NCBI GenBank assembly: GCA_004151065.3
Contig: NWUY0300004608.1
Coordinates: 1 to 22,458, forward strand
DNA from: Larix sibirica
Lineage: Eukaryota; Streptophyta; Pinopsida; Pinales; Pinaceae
DNA length: 22,458 nucleotides
Reading direction: 5' to 3'
Shown: in pieces, positions 8,888 through 18,263 of the stretch
Layout: every line of letters starts with the position of its first letter
Position numbering within the stretch: position 1 is the first letter of the stretch
Program-made: the position numbers and the translations under genes
The notes under the pieces: generated by a model
Told to the model about the DNA's origin: nothing
Databases searched by the model: none
Seen by the model: the letters and a program-made list of their open reading frames with translations, nothing else

Positions 8888-10171
8888 GACGACATTCCAG
8901 ATGTAGATTTATTTCATATTGAGGTTGTACCAGAACAATTCAATGATATTGTATCATTTTTGGCCTTTGGTCGTGCACCGGTATAGCACACAGTAGCGCA
9001 ACGCAGATTTCTAGCTCATAGCAGGCCAACTCTATAAGCTAGTAGCTTATGGGATCCTATGTTGATGTGTTACGGAACATGAAGACCGCTTCTTCTCAGA
9101 GAAGTGCATGAGGGTATAGCCGGAGGACACTATGCTAGGAAGGCTACGACGCATACAGTACTTCATGCAGGACTATGGAGGCCTTCGCTATTCCAAGAAG
9201 CTAAGGAATATTGCAAACAATATGTTGTTTGCTAATGAGTGGGAAATATGTCGCACAAGGACGAGATGCCTCTCTTCTGTGTCACTACGCTTGAGCCATT
9301 TGAGAAGTGGGAAATTGATTTTGTGGGTCCGATCAACCCATTAGCATAAAGAACAAACAACAGATATATCATCACTCTGACAGAGTACCTGACAATATGG
9401 TCAGAGTCTATGCCAGTGAAGGATTATACTATAGAAACAACTAAGTGGTTCATATTTGAGCACATTATTACCATATTTGGGTTCCCAAAGGTGCTAATGA
9501 GCGATCAAGGTACGCATTTCTTGAACTTGACAATTTGATCTTTAACATAAGATTTCATGATACACCATCAAAAAAGTACACAGTATAATCCCTAGGCTAA
9601 AGATTTTAATATGATTCTAGAGCAGGAGCTTACAAAGGTCTATAATCTTAATCGCGATGACTGGGATCAACACATTTTGGTCGTACTATGGGCATATAAA
9701 ACAAAATCTAAGAGACTCACAAAGAAAAATCCATCCAGACTGATGTATGGGAAGGAACCAATCATGCCACTCGAGTTCGTTATACCTAGTGTGCGCATAG
9801 AACTCGATACAAAGATGACGGATGATGAATCACTCACGCAGAAATTGGAGGAACTTATATTGCTAGAAGAAGATAGGTTCATCGCATGATTCAATAAAGT
9901 GGTCGAGAAACAACGACAGAAATCCTGGCATGATAGAAATATCAAGAGCAAGAATATGTAACCTAGAGCACTAGTATTGATGTATGACAATAAGTTTTTG
10001 AAGAACCCAAGAAAGCTGGGCATGAGATGGATAGGGCCATTTAGGATCCTATTTATTACTGAAGTGGGTGCAACAAAACTAGCCAGTTTGACTTGAGAAC
10101 CGATGAAGGGATTGGTTAATGGTAGTCGCCTCAAACCCTACTATGGATTGCAGGGGTGTAACCACATGTAA
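8888..10171 (+). pseudogene. Integrase: HHCC, DDE core and GPY/F, decayed
   Basis: Frame 2 throughout, broken by stops. The zinc-binding part has His at 9107-9109 and 9128-9130. The first ligand Cys of the C..C pair reads Tyr (9221-9223), the second is kept (9230-9232), and TAA TGA follow. In the catalytic core, the first Asp is in EIDFVGPI (9317-9319) and the second in LMSDQGTHF (9503-9505). The stretch that should carry the catalytic Glu is shortened to A-K-D-F-N at 9596-9610, apparently by about 12 bp, so the Glu is gone. The C-terminal module has RWIGPF (GPY/F motif, about 10027-10044) and ends NGSRLKPYYG before TAA at 10169-10171. Placement after RNase H defines Ty3/gypsy. Confidence 0.93.
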
Positions 10172-11041
10172 ACCCATGCAATAAAAAAAAGAAAATGGTT
10201 TAATTTCAATTTTTTAGTTATTAGGTGTTAGAATGAGCCCCAGTCTATGCAAAACATAATCCAAAGAGAAGAGCCCAGTGTCATGCACACACACCATGCC
10301 ATAAATCATTGTCAATATTGAGTATGAGTCATTTTGCAGAAATCCATTAGTAGTCAAATCATCGGCATAAATGGACAGTGCCACATCATCATACATAGGG
10401 AGTCATCCATTTTCCAGTTCCATCACATCATTCATTAATGAAAAATTTGCTTCCACACATTTTTCATTCCATCAACCATTACACCCTAGTCATTAGCTAC
10501 CATGATGTCTCCACTATTCCATCTGTCAGTCAAATTTTATGTCGGTACTAACCGGTTTTTCCTGATGTGGAAAGCTTGCGAAAGGACTCTGTCAGTAAGA
10601 ATAAGCATGTTAGGAAAGGATTGATCCAAAAGGTAGTAGAACTTTGGACAAAGAAGGGTCACTATCAAGAAGAATCCAAATCCCCAAAAAGAGAGGCAGC
10701 CCACACGAATAAAAAGGACAACACATAGGAAAAGAGATATCATGTGGTGAGTTGGCCATGATGTTGACATTCATGGTGAGGGGTGCGCCAAGATTGTGAA
10801 TATTTGTGATAAAATTGCATCCCATAAAACAATTAAGAAGAGAGATTTGGGGTAGGAGTACAATTTAAGAGGGTAGGTGAAGGCAAGTTGGCAGCATTGG
10901 ATATAAGAATTTTGAAGAAGGAAGTCATTCACACTAGTGTGTTTTTGTGTCAGCTGAGAGCTGAGTGAGCAGTTAGAGTCTTATTGTCCCCATAATATTT
11001 AAGTTTGTTATTTGTGAGCTTGCGAGGATATGTGAGTAGAG
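10172..11041 (+). other. Non-coding spacer between integrase and 3' coding region
   Basis: About 870 bp with no frame of protein character on either strand. Minus-strand open frames here (10214-10396, 10537-10825) have no recognisable content. An ATATAAGA at 10901-10908 lies about 140 bp before the ATG of the next coding region, and GCTGAGAGCTGAGTGAGC follows at about 10955. Such a spacer could carry a separate promoter or splice acceptor for the 3' coding region. This is inference. Confidence 0.5.
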
Positions 11042-13756
11042 ATGGAGGGTGCACCCTTGGAAAATAAGACCCACACTGTAATTCACAATGTGGTAGTTGT
11101 CGCTCCCATCAGAGGTCGTAGTTAAGGGAGAACTATTTGGGAAGTTTCCTCTCTTGAAGTATGAGGACTTTGAATTTCTAGACGAAAAGAAATTCCCATA
11201 ACTGAAAAATCATTGAATATACATATACACTGATAAATCCCAATGGCATAGAGAATTCAGTGCCACAAGTGTGGGCGCGCAAGATTCATAAGTCTGGGAT
11301 AAAGTCCCTAGTAGAAGTCCCACATTTTGGATGAGGGAAACTAATATCAACATGTACTCGGTTCCTTCTGAGTCGGTTACACAGAGGGTCTTTGTGGCTA
11401 GATAAGCCCTATGGAATCATGGATTAGGTGATCTTATTGGTTTTGGCTCTCCCAACCAAAGGGGAAGATCCCATCCAGGCGATGGCACATGTTTCAGTTG
11501 AGGAAATCTACAAGAAATACAACACTCAAAGAGGGGGTCAAGGTTGCGTCATCTCCATGATATATGAGCGTCGTGTGTAGTTTGATACATAGATATTGGC
11601 ATGCAAACTGATGCGGGAATGCAGAAAAGGATGAATTCCCAACAGGCATAGTAGCATTTGCTGAGCGATGCGCCAAAGGTCAAATGTTTGCATGGGGGCC
11701 CTACCTACATCTCAAGTTTTTCTAGGATAGTCTCGATGTGTAGGACAAGGTCACATCCTTTCATTATAGCTGGGTGTTGATATTAATAGCATTGGTGGTA
11801 TGGGAATCCCCACCACATTACACCTACTAATTCCCAACACCCGATGACTTCGTCGCAGCGAAGTTCCTAGTATTCCATAGAAATCCAAAGCTCGAGTACC
11901 AGGTAGATGTGGAGACTACCTTTCAAATGTGGTATACCAAGATGCTGAATGCCACAACTGAGTCCTTCCACATTCTGAAATAGATTGTGCATTACTATAA
12001 TGACAAATTGATCTTTGAATTAGATACTCACAATGTCTTAGTCCTACATCGAGCTGACCCAAATAAAGAGTATGTATTGTCGTTTTGCATCATAGTTGAG
12101 GATGTCAAGTATACCATTGCACAATGGCCACCACACTTCCAATTTTTCTCTAACTCCGAAATTGAGATACTTGAAGATGTGAGTGTGCAATAGAAGTCTA
12201 AGAAGGGAGAATATGGAAGCTCAAACCCACCCAAGCAATCTCCATGCCTGTTTGAGAAGCACAAATGAGAAACTCAGCACCTACAACATGCTGAGGGTTC
12301 TCAAAAGAGGCCATGCACTTCCCCTTCCCCTCCAACAACAGAATAACTTGAGCATGAGAAGGAGGATGATTTTGATAATGTACCACATTCCAGATGATTT
12401 AATGGATCACTACCATTGGGATTTTCTCACCGCAATATATTTCAACAGTTTTTCCAAATCCATGAGGAGACCCGTGAAGACCCATGAGGAGGTAGCGCAA
12501 CAACAAGAGCTGGTGCAAAAACAAAAGAAAATGCTACAACAAAAGAAAGTACAGAAAGATGCAACAAGGTCATATATGAAGGAACCCCAAGAGCAAGAGT
12601 GGGTTCCTGAGTAGCCCATGCACCAGACGCCATGTGAATCCAGTAGCCCAAAAAAATAGAAGGAAGAAGTAGAACATACTATACCAGATATCATTCAGCA
12701 TCTCAAGTTGAACCTAGAGGTTTCATTGGTTTTTCAGAAAGATAGTCATGACCACCTCCAAAAGCTTCAGATGGTTCTGCACCTTTCCCTAGGTACAACA
12801 ATGGCGCAAAAACCTGATACGGATGACAAGAGCCATTCTAAGGAATTTCAGAAGTAGGTCGTGTAGGATTTTTAGCAAAAGTTGAAGCTAAACCTGTTTT
12901 CCATTACTGGAGTGGAGCCACTGGTGAATTCAAATATCCAGCCGCTTCGATACAATGAACTAAATTTGAGCTTGGTCCCTAACCTCGACTTGCAATATTT
13001 TGTTTTTGATATTTTTGAAAAAATGGGGGATCGACACACACAGTTGAGTCAGTCGTATGCAAGACTAAAGCAAGTCCACTGTGAAGAGAACCATGAGCGC
13101 CAACCATTAGAAGTCAAGTTAGAAAGAGCCTAAAAAGAACTCCCAGGCCCGAGTCATCCATGTACTAATTCCCTCCAGCCCATCCAAAATATAGCACAGA
13201 TCATACAAATAGTGGCCCTACTTTAGCGGGAATCTATAGAACTCAGGGACTAGATTAAGCTAGTGCCATCCCTGGAGGAAGTTTCATTCGATCATAAGAT
13301 AATTGAGGTCATGCAAGCGCTAGATCAAACCAAGTAAGCCTTGGTGACCTTGGACCATACTATTAATTACATTTTTAGCATTTGGAATCATCTCCAGGAT
13401 GTCCCCGAGTTAAAAGATGTAGACAAACGCATTAGAATATGGGATGATTTGATTACCATGAATAAGAAACATATGGCACATTTTCCAATGTATTCCAGGA
13501 AAATAAACATGGGAAATATTGGTGCACTCACAAAAACATTTCATCCAACCAAATAGAGCGGAAAACCATCGCAATTGTAGTGGCTGAAGCACAAGAGAAA
13601 GTGCAGCAGTACTTCGACAACTTGTCGGACCTTCAAGTGTGAACTGCTCTATTTCTCCCTGTTGCAGTACAGGCGAAACCAGAGATTGAAAATAGTAAGG
13701 ATGAAGATGTTGAATCCTACACACCGTGCCTCAAAGAGATCACGAATTCCAACTGA
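11042..13756 (+). pseudogene. Decayed 3' coding region of unknown function (about 900 codons)
   Basis: Lies where Athila-type elements carry an env-like frame. I do not recognise a named domain, and no clear signal peptide or membrane anchor is seen. Starts MEGAPLENKTH at 11042 (frame 2), shifts to frame 3 (YEDFEFLDEKKFP, 11157), frame 1 (VSVEEIYKKYNTQRGGQG, about 11491) and frame 2 (11636-12190). That last part holds the best block: AFAERCAKGQMFAWGPYLHLKFF, then HYSWVLILIALVVWE. After about 12400, frame 3 has a Gln/Lys-rich coiled coil (QQQELVQKQKKMLQQKK, about 12490-12550) and further helical sequence to 13556. The end (13568-13756, frame 2) reads VAEAQEKVQQYFDNL and an acidic tail. Many stops are TAG or TGA. 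Hydrophobic HYSWVLILIALVVW could be a helix in a soluble fold or a weak membrane segment. Confidence 0.65.
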
Positions 13757-13861
13757 TCCAGAGTAATTTTAAGGATTTTGTTAGTGATCTATGCACCCAC
13801 CTCCCTTAAGTAGAATATTTGGAACCATGAGTTCCATGGCTCAGGAAGAGACACATCTTAG
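13757..13861 (+). other. Short untranslated stretch before the polypurine tract
   Basis: Region between the last stop of the 3' coding region and the tract that primes plus-strand synthesis. Nothing else is seen. Confidence 0.5.
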
Positions 13862-13872
13862 TGTTGGGGGTC
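13862..13872 (+). promoter_or_regulatory. Polypurine tract remnant
   Basis: TGTTGGGGGTC directly precedes the 3' LTR. The GGGGG core next to the LTR is typical of the plus-strand primer of Ty3/gypsy elements, although the purine run is short and interrupted by pyrimidines. It is identical at 21084-21094. Confidence 0.5.
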
Positions 13873-14532
13873 TGTTGGTGCCAAAGTTTTGGTTAGTAAC
13901 TGCGAACCGATCCAACTAATACTAGATTGGGTTGTGCCAAATAGAAATAAGTTACTAGTTGTGTCCCAGTAACAAATTTTGAGCTTTGATACTCCAGCCT
14001 ATATAAGGCACACTTTTGTAAATGGTTGGGGTTGGTTGGTTAGTTGTAGTTGTTATGGGTTTTCGCACTAAGAAATAATTATGAGGGTTTTGTGAGAAAA
14101 ACATAGTATGTTATGGATTATGTACAGTGCCTATGCTAGCACTGAGAACCACTGATATGTATAAGTTGTTGAGTTGAATTTATGTGTTGGCATGCTAATA
14201 CCTCTTTTGGTTAAGTAATATAGACATAATGAAATATCCATTATGGTTTATTTCCCTTGCACAATGTGTTTGTTGTGAATGTTTACCGATTATGAGAATG
14301 TTGAATATATGAGAAGTGCATATATGATGTATGAGTAGAGTAAAATATCTGAAAGAATGAATGGAACCTCCTTATCTATCCTATGCAACCCTTATTCAAT
14401 TTCTTGTTAATTCATGTGTGTGTCTCGAGTCTGACTGTACTTTATTCGCAGGGTATTGCTAGATGCCGATGCACATGGGTGTTTTTTTGTCACACAAAGT
14501 TGAACCCTGGGTTTGAAAAACTGCAGCCAACA
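13873..14532 (+). repeat. 3' LTR, 660 bp
   Basis: Starts TGTTGGTGCC and ends CAGCCAACA. It aligns with 2586-3252 at about 86% identity by hand count, including a 3-bp indel near 14229 and several smaller ones. The TATA box is at 14000-14007. It is followed by ATTAT, close to the ATGAT in front of the 5' LTR. Its last 376 bp are the first part of a tandem duplication that continues into the flank. Confidence 0.95.
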
Positions 14533-15090
14533 ATTATAAAACACATTAACAAATAATGGGAAATCACACACATAATGAAGAAGAATATTTTTACCTTAGA
14601 AACCTAAATTGGAAAAACCAACAATGTCCAAGCTGTTGAGCTAAATTTATGTGTTGACATGTTAATACCTGTTTTGGTTAAGTAATATAGAAATAATGAA
14701 ATCTTTGTTCTATTTTATTTTCTCTTGCGCAATGTGTCTGTTGTGAATGTTTACTGGTTATGAGAATGTTGAATATATGAGAAGTATATATGTGAAGTAT
14801 GATTAGAGTAAAATATATGAAAGAATAAATAAAACCGTCTTATTCCACATGTGCAACCTTGATTCAATTTCTTGTTAATTCCTGTGCACGACTTGAGTCA
14901 GACTGTACTCTATTAGCGGGGTATTGCTAGATTCTGATGCACATGGGGTTTTGTTGGTCACAAAAAGTTGAACCCTCGGTCTGACAAATTGTATCCAACA
15001 ATTATAAAACACATAAACAAATAATGGGAAAGCACACACACAATGAAGAATAATTTTTTTACCTTAGAAACCCAAATTGGAAAAACAAAA
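14157..15090 (+). repeat. Tandem duplication of LTR tail plus flank, 2 x about 467 bp
   Basis: Unit A is 14157-14623 (last 376 bp of the 3' LTR plus about 91 bp of flank). Unit B is 14624-15090 (the same LTR tail ending CCAACA near 15001, plus the same flank). Both flanks start ATTATAAAACACAT and end AAATTGGAAAAAC. The units have diverged by several percent, so the duplication is old. Unit B has no U3, TATA box or TGTTGG start, so it is not a separate solo LTR. Confidence 0.85.
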
Positions 15091-15236
15091 AAAATAGATT
15101 TATTAACCTTGACCACTCTGGATAAGGCATGGCCAATGGGTCCATCCCTTTCCACTCTTAGGAAATATACAATTGAGTTACTCAATCCTTTAAGTAGTCT
15201 TCCTCACATAAAATACCATGGGATACCCAAAACCAT
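15091..15236 (+). other. 3' flank of the element, no gene
   Basis: AT-rich unique-looking sequence ending AACCAT directly before the N. It reappears unchanged at 22313-22458. No coding content is seen. Confidence 0.6.
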
Positions 15237-15237
15237 N
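15237..15237. other. Single ambiguous base at the copy junction
   Basis: The only N in the window. It separates AACCAT (end of the first flank) from CATAGTGATGCC, which is the middle of the RT domain. It occupies the position corresponding to 8015. It looks like a scaffolding or contig-merge join rather than a read ambiguity. Confidence 0.85.
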
Positions 15238-16102
15238 CATAGTGATGCCATTTGGATTGAAGAATGCACCCGTGGTGTTCTCCAGAATAGTTGTAGCAAC
15301 ATTTAAAGAATTCATGCACAAATTTCTAGAGGTTTTCCTTGATGACTGGACTATGTTTAGTTTTTTAAAAGATCACTTGCAGGTCTTGCACCTAATGCTA
15401 GATCATTGTAGGCAGATGCATATTTCCCTAAATCTGAAGAAGTGCATTTTATGCACCCTGTTTTGAATATTGCTAGGTCATGTTGTGTGCAAAGATGATG
15501 TAATAGTAGACCCGACATATATTGCATTCATTTTCGATCTTCCGACCCCAACACATGTGAAAGGCCTACGTACAACATTGGGACAAATGGGATACTAGAT
15601 AAAATTCATAAGAAACTATGCTAGTATAACAATGCCATTGGAGGAGCTGTTGCGAAAAGAAGTGATGTATCAATGGACGTTAGAATGTCAAAAAACATTG
15701 GATATATTGAAGGAGAAACTGGTGACTGTGCCAATTCTCATCTTCTCTGATTGGATGTGCATATTCCATGTACATGTAGTTGCATCATCAGTAGTGCTAG
15801 GAGTGGTCTTAGATCATCTTGGTGAAGGAGATATCGATCATCCCATTTATTTTGTTAGAAAAAAATTGTCTACAGTTGAGAAGAATTACACCATGACTGA
15901 GCAGGAAGGCTTGGCGATGGTTTATGCTTTATAAAAGTTCTGACATTAGCTATTGGGGAGTTCCTTTAAGTTTTTGACATATCATTTTGCATTGAGATAC
16001 TTATTCAACAAGCCAGTTTTGGGGGGTGCATCTATCGATGGCTTCTCTTGTTCTAAGAATTTGAATTTGAAGTTGTAGTGAAGCTAGGAAAACACAATGT
16101 AG
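15238..16102 (+). pseudogene. Copy: 3' part of RT plus RNase H
   Basis: Same as 8016-8880. It starts just before the MPFGLKNAP motif, so the RT fingers and first catalytic Asp are missing. FLDDW is at 15335-15346. RNase H Asp positions read Val (15779-15781) and Tyr (15980-15982), exactly as in the first copy. An apparent open frame running across the N from flank into RT is a chimera of the join. Confidence 0.9.
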
Positions 16103-16109
16103 TTTGGAT

Positions 16110-17393
16110 GACGACATTCCAGATGTAGATTTATTTCATATTGAGGTTGTACCAGAACAATTCAATGATATTGTATCATTTTTGGCCTTTGGTCGTGCAC
16201 CGGTATAGCACACAGTAGCGCAACGCAGATTTCTAGCTCATAGCAGGCCAACTCTATAAGCTAGTAGCTTATGGGATCCTATGTTGATGTGTTACGGAAC
16301 ATGAAGACCGCTTCTTCTCAGAGAAGTGCATGAGGGTATAGCCGGAGGACACTATGCTAGGAAGGCTACGACGCATACAGTACTTCATGCAGGACTATGG
16401 AGGCCTTCGCTATTCCAAGAAGCTAAGGAATATTGCAAACAATATGTTGTTTGCTAATGAGTGGGAAATATGTCGCACAAGGACGAGATGCCTCTCTTCT
16501 GTGTCACTACGCTTGAGCCATTTGAGAAGTGGGAAATTGATTTTGTGGGTCCGATCAACCCATTAGCATAAAGAACAAACAACAGATATATCATCACTCT
16601 GACAGAGTACCTGACAATATGGTCAGAGTCTATGCCAGTGAAGGATTATACTATAGAAACAACTAAGTGGTTCATATTTGAGCACATTATTACCATATTT
16701 GGGTTCCCAAAGGTGCTAATGAGCGATCAAGGTACGCATTTCTTGAACTTGACAATTTGATCTTTAACATAAGATTTCATGATACACCATCAAAAAAGTA
16801 CACAGTATAATCCCTAGGCTAAAGATTTTAATATGATTCTAGAGCAGGAGCTTACAAAGGTCTATAATCTTAATCGCGATGACTGGGATCAACACATTTT
16901 GGTCGTACTATGGGCATATAAAACAAAATCTAAGAGACTCACAAAGAAAAATCCATCCAGACTGATGTATGGGAAGGAACCAATCATGCCACTCGAGTTC
17001 GTTATACCTAGTGTGCGCATAGAACTCGATACAAAGATGACGGATGATGAATCACTCACGCAGAAATTGGAGGAACTTATATTGCTAGAAGAAGATAGGT
17101 TCATCGCATGATTCAATAAAGTGGTCGAGAAACAACGACAGAAATCCTGGCATGATAGAAATATCAAGAGCAAGAATATGTAACCTAGAGCACTAGTATT
17201 GATGTATGACAATAAGTTTTTGAAGAACCCAAGAAAGCTGGGCATGAGATGGATAGGGCCATTTAGGATCCTATTTATTACTGAAGTGGGTGCAACAAAA
17301 CTAGCCAGTTTGACTTGAGAACCGATGAAGGGATTGGTTAATGGTAGTCGCCTCAAACCCTACTATGGATTGCAGGGGTGTAACCACATGTAA
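16110..17393 (+). pseudogene. Copy: integrase
   Basis: Same as 8888-10171, with no difference seen. It shares the Cys-to-Tyr change in the zinc-binding motif (16443-16445), the two core aspartates (16539-16541 and 16725-16727), the loss of the catalytic Glu around 16818-16832 and the GPY/F module near 17249-17266. Confidence 0.9.
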
Positions 17394-18263
17394 ACCCATG
17401 CAATAAAAAAAAGAAAATGGTTTAATTTCAATTTTTTAGTTATTAGGTGTTAGAATGAGCCCCAGTCTATGCAAAACATAATCCAAAGAGAAGAGCCCAG
17501 TGTCATGCACACACACCATGCCATAAATCATTGTCAATATTGAGTATGAGTCATTTTGCAGAAATCCATTAGTAGTCAAATCATCGGCATAAATGGACAG
17601 TGCCACATCATCATACATAGGGAGTCATCCATTTTCCAGTTCCATCACATCATTCATTAATGAAAAATTTGCTTCCACACATTTTTCATTCCATCAACCA
17701 TTACACCCTAGTCATTAGCTACCATGATGTCTCCACTATTCCATCTGTCAGTCAAATTTTATGTCGGTACTAACCGGTTTTTCCTGATGTGGAAAGCTTG
17801 CGAAAGGACTCTGTCAGTAAGAATAAGCATGTTAGGAAAGGATTGATCCAAAAGGTAGTAGAACTTTGGACAAAGAAGGGTCACTATCAAGAAGAATCCA
17901 AATCCCCAAAAAGAGAGGCAGCCCACACGAATAAAAAGGACAACACATAGGAAAAGAGATATCATGTGGTGAGTTGGCCATGATGTTGACATTCATGGTG
18001 AGGGGTGCGCCAAGATTGTGAATATTTGTGATAAAATTGCATCCCATAAAACAATTAAGAAGAGAGATTTGGGGTAGGAGTACAATTTAAGAGGGTAGGT
18101 GAAGGCAAGTTGGCAGCATTGGATATAAGAATTTTGAAGAAGGAAGTCATTCACACTAGTGTGTTTTTGTGTCAGCTGAGAGCTGAGTGAGCAGTTAGAG
18201 TCTTATTGTCCCCATAATATTTAAGTTTGTTATTTGTGAGCTTGCGAGGATATGTGAGTAGAG
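17394..18263 (+). other. Copy: non-coding spacer
   Basis: Same as 10172-11041, including the ATATAAGA at 18123-18130. No gene is seen. Confidence 0.6.

Larger units (their letters stand above)
2586..14532 (+). mobile_element. Decayed Ty3/gypsy LTR retrotransposon, about 11.9 kb
   Basis: A near-complete but defective element. It has two LTRs with TGTTGG...CCAACA ends, a primer-site-like sequence just after the 5' LTR, and a GGGGG tract just before the 3' LTR. The order Gag, protease, RT, RNase H, integrase puts it in Ty3/gypsy (integrase after RNase H). The DLG protease motif, a tRNA-Asp-like primer site and extra coding sequence after integrase point towards the Tat/Athila side of the family, but this is inference. 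Flanks are ATGAT at 2581-2585 and ATTAT at 14533-14537, a 4/5 match consistent with a 5-bp target duplication. LTRs differ at about 14% by hand count. Frameshifts, stops and lost catalytic residues occur throughout, so any past mobility since decay would have needed proteins from another element. Confidence 0.93.

Noticed and set aside
9667-10134. Longest open frame in the window, 155 codons on the minus strand (also 16889-17356)
   Set aside because: It is antisense to the integrase C-terminal region, which has clear motifs on the plus strand. Its protein has no recognisable features.
12028-12694. Minus-strand Cys/Ser-rich and Phe-rich open frames within the 3' region
   Set aside because: They are the complement of the Gln/Lys-rich coiled-coil coding stretch, which gives low-complexity antisense frames.
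14624-15001. A separate solo LTR after the element
   Set aside because: It lacks the U3 start and TATA box and is followed by the same flank as the 3' LTR, so a local tandem duplication fits better.
15043-15306. Open frames running through the N (15043-15306 and 15218-15466)
   Set aside because: They join flank to RT across an ambiguous base, so they are products of the join and not genes.
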